Source: Arthrobacter sp. ES3-54
Lineage (GTDB): Bacteria; Actinomycetota; Actinomycetes; Actinomycetales; Micrococcaceae
Assembly (NCBI RefSeq): GCF_029504395.1
Contig: NZ_JAQFIF010000010.1
Coordinates: 1 to 64,000 of the forward strand
Direction: 5' to 3'
Length of the DNA stretch: 64,000 bases
Shown here: in pieces, positions 33,716-44,021 of the stretch
Position numbering within the stretch: the stretch's first letter is position 1
How the letters are laid out: each line of letters begins with the position of its first letter
Position numbers and translations under genes: made by a program
Notes under the pieces: model-generated
What the model was told of the DNA's origin: nothing
The model's input: the letters and a program-made list of their open reading frames with translations, nothing else
Database searches by the model: none

Positions 33716-35005
33716 GTGAAATCCTGGATCTCCCGCCCCGTTGCCCAGCTCCCCGGCAGCATGCCCGCCCTGCGCCTTTTCGACACCGCGAAGGGCGGCA
33801 TCGTCACCCTGGAGGCCACGGGCGAGCAGTCCATGTATGTCTGCGGCATCACCCCCTATGACGCTACGCACATGGGCCACGCGGCCAGCTATGTCGCCTT
33901 CGACCTCCTGAACCGCGCGTGGCGGGACGGCCGCCAGCAAGTCGCCTACGTCCAGAACGTGACCGACGTCGACGATCCCCTCCTGGAGCGCGCGACGGCC
34001 ACCGGCGTCGACTGGCGCGAACTCGCTGCGAGCCAGATCGAGCTCTTCCAGACCGACATGGAGGCCCTAAACGTCCTCGCCCCGGATCATTACATCGGTG
34101 CCGTCGAGGCCGTTCCCCTGATCGTTCCAGCCATCGAGCGCCTCCTGCACAACGGTCTCGCGTACCGCGTCCCTGGCACCGGTGGCGAGCCCGACGGCGA
34201 CGTCTACTACGACGTCGAGGCGGCCGGCAAACACTCGACGGACGCCGTCGACGCCTGGACCCTGGGGTCCATTTCCGGACTCTCCGACGCCGAAATGCTG
34301 GAACTCTTCGCCGAACGCGGCGGCGACCCCGGCCGTGCCGGGAAGCGCCAGGCGCTCGATCCGCTGCTCTGGCGGGTTGCCCGCGAGGGCGAGCCCCGCT
34401 GGCCCGGCGGCGAGCTGGGGGAGGGACGGCCCGGCTGGCACGTCGAATGCACCGTGATCGCCCAGGAGTACCTGCCCAAACCGTTCACCGTCCAAGGCGG
34501 CGGCTCGGACCTCATCTTCCCGCACCACGAAATGGGCGCCGGCCACGCGTACTCACTGGCCGGCGTGCCGCTGGCCCGCCACTTCGCGCATGCCGGCATG
34601 GTGGGCCTCGATGGGGAAAAGATGAGCAAGTCCAAGGGCAACCTGGTCCTGGTCTCCAAGCTCCGCACCGACGGCGAAGAGCCGGCCGCGATCCGACTGG
34701 CGATCCTGGCCCACCACTACCGCACGGACTGGTCCTGGACCGCCGAAGGGTTCACCGAAGCCAAAGACCGCCTCCGCACCTGGCGTGAGGCCCTCGCCGT
34801 GGCACCCAGCGGCTCCGCTACGGCCCTGATCGGCCGGATGCGGACTGAGCTCGCCAATGACCTCAACGCGCCCGGCGCCCTCGCCGCCGTCGACGCCTGG
34901 GCCCAGTCCGCCCTGGGAATCGCACTGGAAACCCCGTCCGCCTCGGCCACGGACGCCGCGCTGGTGAGCGACGCCGTCAACGCCCTGCTGGGCGTCGAAC
35001 TCTAG
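33716..35005 (+). CDS. mshC: Cysteine:GlcN-inositol ligase (mycothiol synthesis)
   Basis: A 429-residue class I cysteinyl-tRNA-synthetase-like enzyme. It joins cysteine to glucosaminyl-inositol using ATP, the third enzymatic step of mycothiol synthesis. Zinc ligands include C43 (YVCGITPYD), the Cys in WHVECTV and the His in FPHHEMG. The signature [12 protein letters not shown] replaces HIGH, and KMSKSKGN is present; the anticodon-binding domain of true CysRS is missing. The start is GTG, with TAGGCT (33704-33709) 6 bases before it, so it can be transcribed separately from uppP. Confidence 0.96.
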   Translation: MKSWISRPVAQLPGSMPALRLFDTAKGGIVTLEATGEQSMYVCGITPYDATHMGHAASYVAFDLLNRAWRDGRQQVAYVQNVTDVDDPLLERATATGVDWRELAASQIELFQTDMEALNVLAPDHYIGAVEAVPLIVPAIERLLHNGLAYRVPGTGGEPDGDVYYDVEAAGKHSTDAVDAWTLGSISGLSDAEMLELFAERGGDPGRAGKRQALDPLLWRVAREGEPRWPGGELGEGRPGWHVECTVIAQEYLPKPFTVQGGGSDLIFPHHEMGAGHAYSLAGVPLARHFAHAGMVGLDGEKMSKSKGNLVLVSKLRTDGEEPAAIRLAILAHHYRTDWSWTAEGFTEAKDRLRTWREALAVAPSGSATALIGRMRTELANDLNAPGALAAVDAWAQSALGIALETPSASATDAALVSDAVNALLGVEL

Positions 35006-35017
35006 CCGGACGCTGCG

Positions 35018-35923
35018 CTAGGGCTTGTCCTTGCCCCGGCGCTTGAGGTAGCGCTCGAATTCACGGGCGATCGATTCTCCGCTGGCCTCAGGAAGGTCCG
35101 CGGTGTCCTTGGCCTCCTCCAGCTGGCGGACATACGCCGCAATTTCAGGGTCCTCGGTGGCGAGCTCGTCCACGCCGCGCTCCCACGCGTCGGCCTCCTC
35201 CACCAGTTCCGTGGTGTCCAGGGGGACCTGCAGCAGCTCCTCGATCCGGTGCAGCAGGGCCAGCTGCGCTTTCGGTGAAGGGGCCTGGGCCACGTAATGC
35301 GGCACGGCCGCCCAGAGCGAGACGGTCGGGAGCCCCGCCAGCAACGCCACCTCGCCGAGCACGCCCACAATCCCCACGGGCCCCTCATACTGCGAGGCCT
35401 CCAGGTCCATCCGTTCACGCAGTGCGGCGTCGTCCGTGGACGTGCTGACCGGAATCGGCCGGCTGTGCGGCACGTCGGCCAGCAGCGCACCGACCAGGAT
35501 GACGTAGTCCACATGCAGGGCCTCGGCGTGCACCAGCAGCTCCGCCGTGTAGGCACGCCACTTGTAGGACGGCTCGGTGCCCTGGACGAAGATGACGTCC
35601 ACGTTCGACTCGGGGACGCTGGCCTTGAAGATCCGCGTGGACGGCCACTTGATCTTCCGCTCACCGGCCGCCGTCCGCCGGATCGTGGGCCGGGTGAACT
35701 GGAAGTCGTAGTACTCATCGGCGTCGATCGCCGCGACCTTCTTGCCGCCCCAGAGCTTGTTCAGATAGCGCAGGGCATCACTGGCGGCCTCCCCGGCGTC
35801 GTTCCAGCCTTCAAAGGCCGCCAGCATGACGGTGATGCGCCGGCCCTCGGGGACGGGTTGCAGCAGCCGCTCCGGCTCGGAGACGGCGCCTGGTTCGGTG
35901 GGGTCTGCCTCGAAGCTGTTCAT
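35018..35923 (-). CDS. PAC2 family protein (proteasome assembly chaperone-like)
   Basis: A 301-residue protein with the PAC2 fold: MLAAFEGWNDAGEAASDAL, YYDFQFTRP, PSYKWRAYTAELL, ILVGALLADVPHSRP and GPVGIVGVLGEVA. Eukaryotic PAC2 proteins help build 20S proteasomes; actinobacterial relatives (M. tuberculosis Rv2125 group) are near the Pup-proteasome genes, but a role is not shown. TAGGGT (35930-35935) lies 6 bases before the ATG. It converges with mshC. Confidence 0.9.
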   Translation of the reverse strand: MNSFEADPTEPGAVSEPERLLQPVPEGRRITVMLAAFEGWNDAGEAASDALRYLNKLWGGKKVAAIDADEYYDFQFTRPTIRRTAAGERKIKWPSTRIFKASVPESNVDVIFVQGTEPSYKWRAYTAELLVHAEALHVDYVILVGALLADVPHSRPIPVSTSTDDAALRERMDLEASQYEGPVGIVGVLGEVALLAGLPTVSLWAAVPHYVAQAPSPKAQLALLHRIEELLQVPLDTTELVEEADAWERGVDELATEDPEIAAYVRQLEEAKDTADLPEASGESIAREFERYLKRRGKDKP

Positions 35924-36087
35924 GCCATCACCCTACGTCCAAGACCCCGCCCCGCGCAGGCAATCGGTCGCTGCGCGTGCCCCCTTTTCGCCCAATTTCC
36001 GCCCGGAATCCCACGGCCGGGCGGACGTAATTCGCCGTAGGCGTAGCGCGGGCGCCCGGCCGCAGGCTTCCCCGTAGACTGGAAGGC

Positions 36088-36849
36088 ATGCGATCCTCAG
36101 CTTCCCGGCCCCTCCTTAAAGCAGCGCTCTGGGACATGGATGGCACCATTGTCGACACCGAGCCCTACTGGATCGAAGCCGAGCGCGCCCTCGTTGAAGC
36201 CCACGGCGGACAATGGTCCCAGGACCAGGCGTTGCAGCTCGTGGGACAGTCCCTGACGTTTTCCGCGGGCATCCTGCAGGAAGCCGGCGTGGCGATGGAA
36301 CGGCGCGACATCATCGACACCCTCACCGGCCATGTGGTCAGCCAGGTCCGGAACTCCGTTCCTTGGCGCCCCGGTGCCCGCGAGCTGCTCGACGAGCTGT
36401 ACAAGGCCGGTGTCCGCTGCGCCCTCGTCACCATGTCCGAGGCCCCGCTGGCCCGGGAGATCGTTGCGAGCCTGCCGGAGCCCTACTTCGAGTTCCTCAT
36501 CACGGGGGACACGGTCACGCAAGGGAAGCCGCACCCGGAGGCCTACCTGACGGCCGTTGAGCTCCTGCAACAGCGGGACCCAGAACTTGGCCTGCACCAC
36601 TGCGTGGCCCTGGAAGATTCCGTGCCGGGGGTCGCCGCCGCCATCGCCTCGGGCGTGGTCACGGTCGCCATCCCTCACATCCTGCCCCTCCCGCACGATC
36701 CCCGCCGCGCCACCTGGGACACCCTCGAAGGCCGCACAGTTGCGGACCTGGAAGAGCTGGTGGCCCTGCGGCATGAATTCCCGGACGCCACGTTCGGGCG
36801 CGCGGCGGAGCCAACCGCCCTCTCGGCCGGGAGTGCTCCCCGTGGCTGA
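36088..36849 (+). CDS. HAD-superfamily phosphatase (beta-phosphoglucomutase-like)
   Basis: A 253-residue subfamily IA HAD enzyme with WDMDGTIVDTEPYW (nucleophile Asp), SEAP (motif II region), GKPHPEAYL (Lys) and ALEDSVPGVAAA (acidic pair), plus a helical cap. The substrate is probably a small sugar phosphate. TAGACT (36075-36080) lies 7 bases before the ATG, so leaderless. Its last 8 bases overlap the start of the site-2-type protease gene, so the two are coupled. Confidence 0.93.
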   Translation: MRSSASRPLLKAALWDMDGTIVDTEPYWIEAERALVEAHGGQWSQDQALQLVGQSLTFSAGILQEAGVAMERRDIIDTLTGHVVSQVRNSVPWRPGARELLDELYKAGVRCALVTMSEAPLAREIVASLPEPYFEFLITGDTVTQGKPHPEAYLTAVELLQQRDPELGLHHCVALEDSVPGVAAAIASGVVTVAIPHILPLPHDPRRATWDTLEGRTVADLEELVALRHEFPDATFGRAAEPTALSAGSAPRG

Positions 36850-38029
36850 CACCGGCAGCCAGAAACAGCCCGGCAAGAATGCGGCCAGCCGCCGGGAGGG
36901 GATCCCGCTGGGCCGCATTGCCGGCATCCCGGTCTTTCTGGCGTACTCCTGGTTCATCATCGCGGCCTTCACGGTGATCGCGTACGGCCCGGTCCTGCAG
37001 AGCAACAACCCGCGCCTCGGCGTGACCGCTTTCTTCGTCGCCTTCGCCTACGCGCTGCTGCTCCTGATTTCCGTGCTGGCCCATGAACTCGCGCACGCGC
37101 TGACCGCCAAGCTGTTCCACTGGCCCACGGAGAAAATTGTCCTTAACCTTTGGGGCGGCCACACCCAGTTCGAGAGTTTCACTGCCTCACCTGGCCGCTC
37201 CGTCCTGGTAGCGCTGGCAGGCCCGGCGGCGAATTTCGTCCTGGCCGGCGCAGGCTGGCTTCCGCTCGCGTACGGGGACCTGAGCGGTGTGGCCGATATC
37301 CTGGCCAACATCTTTGTCTGGGCCAACCTGCTGATCGGCATCTTCAACGTGCTTCCCGGCCTTCCGCTGGACGGGGGCCGATTGGTCGAATCCGCCGTCT
37401 GGAAAGTTACCGGCAACCAGGAAAAGGGCACCATTGCCGCCGGCTGGGCGGGCCGGATCATCGTGATCGGCCTGGCCCTGTGGTTCATAGTCCTGCCCCT
37501 GATCAGCGGTGCACGGCCGGATATTTCCTTCACCCTCATCACCGCCCTCGTGGGCAGCTTCCTGTGGATGGGCGCATCGGCGTCGATCCAGCAGGCCCGC
37601 CTGCGGGGCCGGCTGTACCTTGTCGACGCCGCGGCCCTCGCCGAACCCGCCCTCGGCCTCCCGGAAACCGCCACGGTCGCCGACTTCCTGGACCGGGCGC
37701 CGGCAGGAAAGCCCACCGTGGTGCTGTGCGACCGGGACGGCCGGCCCGTGGGCATCGTCGACGCCGCAGCCGCCGCCACCGTGCCCGCCGCCCTGGCCGC
37801 AGCGACCGCCCTGACCGCGGTCTCCTACCCCCTTGGCGCCGGCGCCTATGTCCCCGAATGGTCCAAGGGCCAGGAGCTGGTCCAGTACTTGGCCCAGCTC
37901 GATGGGAAGGAGTACGCGGTGGTGGACCGCGAGGGCGCGGTCACCGGGCTGTTGCGCCAGTCCGCCGTCCTGCGTGCCATTACAGGCAAGTACCGGAACG
38001 AACGCCAGAACCAGGGGCAGAACCGGTAG
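36842..38029 (+). CDS. Site-2 protease-type M50 metalloprotease with CBS-like domain
   Basis: A 395-residue membrane protein. Zinc motif HELAH (VLAHELAHALTAKLFHWP), the second motif NVLPGLPLDGGRLVESAVW, and about six membrane segments fit M50B site-2 proteases. The C-terminal part (about 270-390) looks like a CBS pair that could bind a nucleotide (VVLCDRDGRPVGIV, YAVVDREGAVTGLL). The substrate is unknown; relatives cleave anti-sigma factors or other membrane proteins. The GTG at 36842 has GGGAG 8 bases upstream and overlaps the HAD gene by 8 bases. It precedes trmI and arc. Confidence 0.88.
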   Translation: MADTGSQKQPGKNAASRREGIPLGRIAGIPVFLAYSWFIIAAFTVIAYGPVLQSNNPRLGVTAFFVAFAYALLLLISVLAHELAHALTAKLFHWPTEKIVLNLWGGHTQFESFTASPGRSVLVALAGPAANFVLAGAGWLPLAYGDLSGVADILANIFVWANLLIGIFNVLPGLPLDGGRLVESAVWKVTGNQEKGTIAAGWAGRIIVIGLALWFIVLPLISGARPDISFTLITALVGSFLWMGASASIQQARLRGRLYLVDAAALAEPALGLPETATVADFLDRAPAGKPTVVLCDRDGRPVGIVDAAAAATVPAALAAATALTAVSYPLGAGAYVPEWSKGQELVQYLAQLDGKEYAVVDREGAVTGLLRQSAVLRAITGKYRNERQNQGQNR

Positions 38030-38131
38030 AGTTACTGGGCGGCCGTGATTTTCCGGCCCCCCACGCGCAAGGACCGGTGCCCGCCGGCATGTCCGCGGCC
38101 ACACAGCTTTACAGGAGCGAGGAACATCTTC

Positions 38132-39232
38132 ATGAGCAGCGACACTGCCGCCAACATCACCCCCGCAGGCACCAGCACAGCCTCCGCCGCAGGCACCAAC
38201 ACCGCCGCAGGCACCACCGCCGCGACCACCCCGAACGGTGCGACCGGCGCGGCGCGCCGCCGCGGACCGTTCCGCGAAGGCGAGCGGGTCCAGCTCACGG
38301 ACGAGCGCGGCCGGATGAACACGATCACGCTCGAAGTCGGCGGGGCCTTCCACACCCACCGCGGGTTCCTGAACCACGACGAGATCATCGGCAAGCCCGA
38401 CGGCTCAGTGGTGGTCAACAATGTCGGGCAGCAGTACCAGACCCTGCGCCCGCTGCTCTCGGACTTCGTACTCTCGATGCCGCGTGGCGCGGCCGTGGTC
38501 TACCCCAAGGACGCTGGCCAGATCGTGACCATGGCGGACATCTTCCCCGGCGCGCGCGTTGTTGAAGCCGGGGTCGGCTCGGGCGCCCTGTCCATCTCCC
38601 TGCTGCGCGCGGTGGGGGACAACGGGTACCTGCATTCCTTTGAGCGCCGCGAGGAGTTCGCGGACATTGCCCGCGGCAATGTCGAGACCATCTTCGGCGG
38701 CCCGCACCCGGCCTGGAAGATCTCGCTCGGCGACTTCCAGGAAGAAGTGGTGCGCACCGAGGAACCCGGCTCCGTGGACCGCGTGGTCCTGGACATGCTC
38801 GCCCCGTGGGAATGCCTCGACGCCGTCGCCACGGTCCTGGCACCCGGCGGAGTGTGGATCAATTATGTCGCCACTGTGACGCAGCTTTCGCGGACAGCCG
38901 AAGCCATCCGCGCAGACGGACGTTTCACCGAACCCGACGCGTGGGAATCCATGGTCCGCGGCTGGCACCTCGAGGGCCTGGCCGTGCGCCCGGACCACCG
39001 CATGGTCGCCCACACCGGTTTCCTGCTGGTAACCCGCCGCCTCGCCGACGGCGTCACTGGAATTTCGGTGAAACGCCGCCCCTCCAAGACCGACTTTAAC
39101 GAAGAAGACGTCAATGCCTGGACCCCGGGCGCTGTCGGCGAACGTGCGGTCTCGGACAAGAAACTGCGCCGCGCCGCCCGGGACGCAATCGCCGGAACAA
39201 ACGTCGTCGACGCCCCGGAGATAACGAACTAG
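38132..39232 (+). CDS. trmI: tRNA (adenine-58-N1)-methyltransferase
   Basis: A 366-residue AdoMet-dependent enzyme making m1A58 in tRNA. The N-terminal 45 residues are a Thr/Ala/Gly-rich tail. The catalytic domain has VVEAGVGSGALSISLLRAVG (AdoMet loop), LHSFERREEF, and VVLDMLAPWECLD. Its M. tuberculosis counterpart, Rv2118c, is likewise just upstream of the proteasome ATPase gene. GAGGAAC precedes the ATG by 8 bases; a GTG at 38045 would add 29 residues and is less likely. Confidence 0.93.
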   Translation: MSSDTAANITPAGTSTASAAGTNTAAGTTAATTPNGATGAARRRGPFREGERVQLTDERGRMNTITLEVGGAFHTHRGFLNHDEIIGKPDGSVVVNNVGQQYQTLRPLLSDFVLSMPRGAAVVYPKDAGQIVTMADIFPGARVVEAGVGSGALSISLLRAVGDNGYLHSFERREEFADIARGNVETIFGGPHPAWKISLGDFQEEVVRTEEPGSVDRVVLDMLAPWECLDAVATVLAPGGVWINYVATVTQLSRTAEAIRADGRFTEPDAWESMVRGWHLEGLAVRPDHRMVAHTGFLLVTRRLADGVTGISVKRRPSKTDFNEEDVNAWTPGAVGERAVSDKKLRRAARDAIAGTNVVDAPEITN

Positions 39233-39316
39233 GCAGCATATTTCGGATGTCTCCAGCGGCACCCGCCTTCTTAGGGCTATGGTCTTAACAGAAGAGCAGG
39301 AAGGGGCTGATGCACG

Positions 39317-41128
39317 ATGGAGACTCCGAATACTGACCCGGGCCGCACACCGGCCGAGGACGCAGCGGATGCTGCCGCGCGCACGGGCGCGGGCCGCGCC
39401 GCAGCCGGCGAGGGTGACCGGTACGCCGCCAGTGAGCTGTCCGTCGCAGAGCGGCAGGTAAACATCCTCCGGGACAAGCTCCGCCACATTGACCGCCAGC
39501 TTGCCGCCGCGACCCAGAACAACTCCAAGCTGGTCAGCATGCTGGAAACGGCCAAGGCAGAGATCCTGCGGCTGAAAAACGCCCTCGACCAGGAGGGACA
39601 GCCGCCATACAGCTTCGGCACAATCCTCCAGCTCAACCCGAAGCGGCAGCCGACGGCCGGAAACAGCGGACAGGCAGCCACGGAAGAATCCGTGGATATC
39701 TTCAACGCCGGCCGCAAGATGCGCGTGGGGATCAGCCCGCTGGTCAACATCAGCCAGCTGGCCGTCGGGCAGGAAGTCCTGCTTAACGAGGCCCTGATGG
39801 TGGTCGCCGGACTCGGTTACGAACGGGCCGGAGACCTCGTCACGCTGAAGGAGATGCTGGGGCCGGACCGCGCCCTGGTAGTGGGCCGCGCCGACGAGGA
39901 GCGGGTCATCCGGCTTTCCGGTGCCCTGCTCGCCCAGCGGCTCAGGGTCGGCGACGCACTGTCGATCGATTCACGCACCGGTTACGCGCTGGAAAAAATC
40001 CCGCGCTCCGAGGTGGAGAACCTCGTGCTCGAGGAAGTTCCGGACATCACCTATCAGGACATCGGCGGCCTGGGCCCGCAGATCGAGCAGATCCGCGACG
40101 CCGTCGAACTGCCGTTCCTGCATCCGGACCTGTACCGGGAGCACGGGCTGAAGGCGCCCAAAGGCATCCTGCTGTACGGGCCGCCCGGCTGCGGCAAAAC
40201 CCTGATCGCCAAGGCCGTCGCCAACTCGCTCGCCGCGCGGGCCGCCGAGCGCGCCGGCAAGACGGACATGAAGAGCTACTTCCTGAACATCAAGGGACCA
40301 GAGCTGCTCGACAAGTACGTGGGCGAGACCGAACGGCACATCCGGCTGATCTTCGCGCGCGCCCGGGAGAAGGCGTCCGAGGGCAGCCCCGTGGTGGTGT
40401 TCTTCGATGAGATGGATTCCCTGTTCCGCACCCGCGGCACGGGCATCTCCTCCGACGTCGAAACGACGATTGTCCCGCAGCTCCTCAGCGAGATCGACGG
40501 CGTCGAACGGCTGGACAACGTGATCGTGATTGGCGCCTCCAACCGGGAAGACATGATCGATCCGGCGATCCTGCGCCCGGGCCGCCTGGACGTCAAGGTC
40601 AAGATCCAGCGGCCCGACGCCGAGGCCGCTGCCGACATCTTCAACAAATACATCACCACGGACCTGCCCTTCCACGAGATCGACCTCGCCGAGCACAACG
40701 GCGACGTTCAGGCGACTGTGGACGCCATGGTCCAGCGGACCGTCGAGGCGATGTACTCCACCGAGAAGTCCAACGAATATCTCGAGGTGACCTACGCCAA
40801 CGGCGACACCGAAATGCTCTACTTCAAGGACTTCAATTCCGGGGCCGTGGTGCAGAACGTCGTGGACCGGGCCAAGAAGTACGCCATCAAGGACCTGTTG
40901 ACCATCGGGCAGAAGGGCCTGCGGATCGACCACCTGCTCCGGGCGGTCGTGGACGAGTTCCGTGAACATGAGGACATGCCCAACACCACCAACCCGGACG
41001 ACTGGGCACGGATCTCCGGCAAGAAGGGCGAGCGCATCACGTACATCCGCACCATCGTCCAGGGCAAGGCCGGCCAGGAGCCCGGGAAGTCCATCGAAAC
41101 GATGCCGAGCACAGGGCAGTACCTGTGA
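39317..41128 (+). CDS. arc: Proteasome-associated AAA ATPase (ARC/Mpa)
   Basis: A 603-residue unfoldase that recognises Pup-tagged proteins and threads them into the 20S core. A coiled coil (about 40-95) binds Pup, two OB domains follow, then an AAA module with Walker A GPPGCGKT (288-295), Walker [10 protein letters not shown] and RPGRLDVKV. It ends GQYL, the C-terminal proteasome-docking motif, so it should open the PrcBA gate. The residues before the coiled coil are Ala/Gly-rich. Its stop overlaps the dop start (GTGA). Confidence 0.98.
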   Translation: METPNTDPGRTPAEDAADAAARTGAGRAAAGEGDRYAASELSVAERQVNILRDKLRHIDRQLAAATQNNSKLVSMLETAKAEILRLKNALDQEGQPPYSFGTILQLNPKRQPTAGNSGQAATEESVDIFNAGRKMRVGISPLVNISQLAVGQEVLLNEALMVVAGLGYERAGDLVTLKEMLGPDRALVVGRADEERVIRLSGALLAQRLRVGDALSIDSRTGYALEKIPRSEVENLVLEEVPDITYQDIGGLGPQIEQIRDAVELPFLHPDLYREHGLKAPKGILLYGPPGCGKTLIAKAVANSLAARAAERAGKTDMKSYFLNIKGPELLDKYVGETERHIRLIFARAREKASEGSPVVVFFDEMDSLFRTRGTGISSDVETTIVPQLLSEIDGVERLDNVIVIGASNREDMIDPAILRPGRLDVKVKIQRPDAEAAADIFNKYITTDLPFHEIDLAEHNGDVQATVDAMVQRTVEAMYSTEKSNEYLEVTYANGDTEMLYFKDFNSGAVVQNVVDRAKKYAIKDLLTIGQKGLRIDHLLRAVVDEFREHEDMPNTTNPDDWARISGKKGERITYIRTIVQGKAGQEPGKSIETMPSTGQYL

Positions 41129-42798
41129 CGGCTGTTGTCCCCGGCAAGCCCGCCGATACTTCTGGCGGCCTGCCGGTCGGCGGGGCCATGAGGGTGATGG
41201 GCTCGGAGACCGAATACGGCATCCACGCACCGTCGGCCCCCGGAGCGAACGCCACGATGATGTCCGCCCGGGTCATCCAGGCGTACGCCCAGGTGACCCG
41301 GCAGCGCGCCGCCGGCGGCGCCGAAACGCGGTGGGACTACACCGACGAGGAGCCGCTGCACGATGCCCGCGGCTGGACCTTGGAGCGCAGCAGCGCGGAC
41401 CCGGAACAACTCACCGACCAGCCTCCCGTCCTCGACGCCGAGGCGATCGCCCTCGCCTACGGGCGGCAGGAACTCGAGGCCGACGGCGAGGACGAGTCCG
41501 GCACGCTGCTCATGAACATGGTGCTTGGCAACGGTGCACGGCTGTACGTAGACCACGCCCATCCGGAGTATTCCAGCCCCGAGGTGACCAGCCCCCGGGC
41601 TGCCGTCACCTGGGACGCCGCCGGTGACCTGGTGGCTTTGGCCGCCGTCCGGCGCCTCGCCGCAGATCCCGACCTGCCGCCGGTCAACCTGTACAAGAAC
41701 AATACGGACAACAAGTCGGTCTCCTACGGCTCGCACGAGAACTACTTGATGCCCCGCTCGGTGCCGTTCGGCGAGATCGTGCGCGGCCTCACGCCGTTTT
41801 TCGTCACCCGGCAGATCATTTGCGGTGCCGGGCGGGTGGGCCTCGGGCAGGACAGTGCCCGGGCCGGCTACCAGATCAGCCAGCGCGCTGACTTCTTCGA
41901 AACCGAAGTGGGCCTGGAAACCACCATCCGCCGCCCCATCATCAACACCCGGGACGAACCCCACGCCACCGCGGACAAGTACCGCCGGCTGCACGTCATC
42001 ATCGGCGACGCCAACCTCAGCCAGGCGTCCAACTTCCTCAAATTCGGCACCACCGCCATGGTGTTAAGCCTGATCGAGGCAGGGCTGGCTCCGCGGATTG
42101 AAGTCCACGAGCCGGTCGCCGCGCTACAGGCCGTCAGCCACGACACCTCGCTCACCGCGCTGCTGCGCCTAGGCGACGGCCGACGGATCACCGCCCTGGA
42201 CCTGCAGTGGATCTATTTGGAGGCCGCCTCGAAGCACGCGCAGGACACCGGCGTCGCGGACGCGGTGGACGGTGACGGCCACACCCACGAGGTCCTGGAA
42301 CGGTGGGCCGCCACGTTGAGCGAACTCGGCAGTGACCGGGCGGCGGCCGCTTCCTCGGTGGAGTGGCTCGCCAAGCTGTCCCTGCTGGAGGGCTACCGGC
42401 AACGCGACGGCCTGGGCTGGGACAACGCGCGGCTTGGCCTCGTGGACCTGCAGTGGGCTGACATCCGCCCCGAAAAAGGGCTCTACTACCGGCTGCTGGC
42501 CCGCGACCGGATGCAGCGGATCGTGGACGACGCCGCGATCGCCCGTGCGGTGACCGAACCGCCGTCGGACACGCGGGCCTACTTCCGCGGACGCTGCGTC
42601 AGCCGGTTCGGCGCGGACCTCGCGGGGGCCAGTTGGGACTCGGTGATCTTCGATGTCCCCGGCCGAGGCAGGCTCCAGCGCGTGCCTACCCGCGAGCCGC
42701 TGCGCGGAACCGAAGCCCTCACAGGCGGCCTGTTTGCCCGGCACCGGGAGGCCGGGACGTTCCTGGCTGAACTGCTGGGACTCAGCCCCGGTTCCTAG
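41125..42798 (+). CDS. dop: Pup deamidase/depupylase
   Basis: A 557-residue enzyme related to glutamine synthetase. It deamidates the Pup C-terminal Gln to Glu and removes Pup from proteins. Motifs: GSETEYGIH (N-terminal ATP-binding Glu), the catalytic Asp D143 in [46 protein letters not shown] and [12 protein letters not shown]. The Dop-specific insertion after about residue 70 separates it from PafA. The GTG at 41125 overlaps the arc stop; an ATG at 41188 would remove a 21-residue non-conserved start. The Pup it acts on ends GGQ, so the deamidase step is required. Confidence 0.96.
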   Translation: MTAVVPGKPADTSGGLPVGGAMRVMGSETEYGIHAPSAPGANATMMSARVIQAYAQVTRQRAAGGAETRWDYTDEEPLHDARGWTLERSSADPEQLTDQPPVLDAEAIALAYGRQELEADGEDESGTLLMNMVLGNGARLYVDHAHPEYSSPEVTSPRAAVTWDAAGDLVALAAVRRLAADPDLPPVNLYKNNTDNKSVSYGSHENYLMPRSVPFGEIVRGLTPFFVTRQIICGAGRVGLGQDSARAGYQISQRADFFETEVGLETTIRRPIINTRDEPHATADKYRRLHVIIGDANLSQASNFLKFGTTAMVLSLIEAGLAPRIEVHEPVAALQAVSHDTSLTALLRLGDGRRITALDLQWIYLEAASKHAQDTGVADAVDGDGHTHEVLERWAATLSELGSDRAAAASSVEWLAKLSLLEGYRQRDGLGWDNARLGLVDLQWADIRPEKGLYYRLLARDRMQRIVDDAAIARAVTEPPSDTRAYFRGRCVSRFGADLAGASWDSVIFDVPGRGRLQRVPTREPLRGTEALTGGLFARHREAGTFLAELLGLSPGS

Positions 42799-42847
42799 GA
42801 ATAAAGCCCCCGCGGGCGCCCCGAGCGTGGCACTATTGCTACAGGAT

Positions 42848-42868
42848 GTCCCTTAGGAGAAAAGGGAC
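42848..42868 (+). promoter_or_regulatory. Hairpin in the pup leader with a Shine-Dalgarno-like loop
   Basis: GTCCCTT (42848-42854) pairs with AAGGGAC (42862-42868), leaving AGGAGAA in the loop, 19 bases before the pup start. A second ribosome site (GAAGGAG, 42875-42881) lies just upstream of the pup ATG. The hairpin could affect translation of pup; this is inference. Confidence 0.4.
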
Positions 42869-42887
42869 GGACATGAAGGAGAAAACA

Positions 42888-43091
42888 ATGGCAGGCCAGG
42901 AGCAGCAGCAGCCGCAGTCGCGGGACACCGAGGTTGACGAGGACGTCCCCGCCGCGCCGCCGGCCCCAGGGGACGCCCAGGCGTCGGCAGCCACCCAGGG
43001 CGTCGACGATCTCCTCGACGAGATCGACGGCGTGCTGGAGTCCAATGCCGAGGAATTCGTCCGCGCATTCGTCCAAAAGGGCGGCCAGTAG
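42888..43091 (+). CDS. pup: Prokaryotic ubiquitin-like protein Pup
   Basis: A 67-residue disordered tag, rich in Gln, Asp and Ala. The conserved C-terminal half (DDLLDEIDGVLESNAEEF, then VRAFVQKGGQ) binds the coiled coil of the ATPase. It ends GGQ, so Dop must deamidate it before PafA links it through the new Glu to target lysines. Its single lysine (K64) sits beside GGQ. The ATG at 42888 has GAAGGAG 7 bases upstream; in-frame ATGs at 42846 and 42873 also exist but would give non-family N-termini. Confidence 0.98.
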   Translation: MAGQEQQQPQSRDTEVDEDVPAAPPAPGDAQASAATQGVDDLLDEIDGVLESNAEEFVRAFVQKGGQ

Positions 43092-43177
43092 GAGCGCCGC
43101 CGGCCGCCGGATGAGGGCGGCGGGAGGGGCTACGGGCCGGAAGTGTCGTTGATCCACCACGTTGAGGGAGAGCGTTA

Positions 43178-44020
43178 GTGCAGGAAACAACAGCCAACCG
43201 AGTAGCAGCCAACGCGACGTCCTCATTCACCGAGCATCTGCAGCGCGAACGGCCCGACTTAATGCCCTTCGGCCAAGTGCCTTTCAACCAGTTGCCCGGC
43301 ACCGGGCACGCCGCCCAACCGGCAGCGCCCCTCCAGGCCCCGCACGGGACCACGATCGTGGCGATGACCTACGCCGGGGGAGTGCTGATGGCCGGGGACC
43401 GCCGCGCCACCATGGGCAACGTGATCGCGAGCCGGCACATCGAGAAAGTCTTCCCCGCCGACCAGTACTCCGTGCTGGGCATTGCCGGAACCGCCGGAAT
43501 CGCCCTGGACATCACCCGGCTGTTCCAGGTTGAACTGGAACACTACGAGAAAATCGAGGGCACGCTGCTCAGCCTGGACGGCAAGGCGAACCGGCTCGGC
43601 GCCATGGTTCGCGGCAACCTGCCCATGGCCATGCAGGGCCTCGCCGTGGTGCCCCTGTTCGCGGGATTCGACCGGCCCGCGGGCTTCGGCCGGCTCTTCT
43701 CCTACGACGTCACGGGCGGACGCTACGAGGAGCAGGAGCATCACGCCGTGGGATCCGGCTCGATGTTCGCTCGAGGTGCGCTGAAAAAACTCTGGCGGCC
43801 CGGCCTCTCGGAGCAGGACGCCGTGGCGGTCGCCGTCGAGGCACTGTACGACGCCGCCGACGACGACTCCGCCACCGGCGGGCCGGACCCGGTCCGGCAA
43901 CTATGGCCGGTGGTGTATATCGTGAACCGAACAGGCGCCTTCCGGGTCCCGGACCGCGATCTCGCCGCCGTGGCCGGCCGCGTCATCGAATCCCGGACCG
44001 TCGCCCAGCGGGAGGCCTGA
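43178..44020 (+). CDS. prcB: 20S proteasome beta subunit
   Basis: A 280-residue protease subunit. A 57-residue propeptide ends at HG, and T58 (GTTIVAM) becomes the catalytic N-terminal threonine; GDRRATMG and AGTAGIALD continue the Ntn fold, and [12 protein letters not shown] is also conserved. It forms the inner two rings of the core particle. The GTG at 43178 has GAGGGAGAG about 7 bases upstream. prcA starts one base after its stop. Confidence 0.97.
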   Translation: MQETTANRVAANATSSFTEHLQRERPDLMPFGQVPFNQLPGTGHAAQPAAPLQAPHGTTIVAMTYAGGVLMAGDRRATMGNVIASRHIEKVFPADQYSVLGIAGTAGIALDITRLFQVELEHYEKIEGTLLSLDGKANRLGAMVRGNLPMAMQGLAVVPLFAGFDRPAGFGRLFSYDVTGGRYEEQEHHAVGSGSMFARGALKKLWRPGLSEQDAVAVAVEALYDAADDDSATGGPDPVRQLWPVVYIVNRTGAFRVPDRDLAAVAGRVIESRTVAQREA

Positions 44021-44021
44021 G

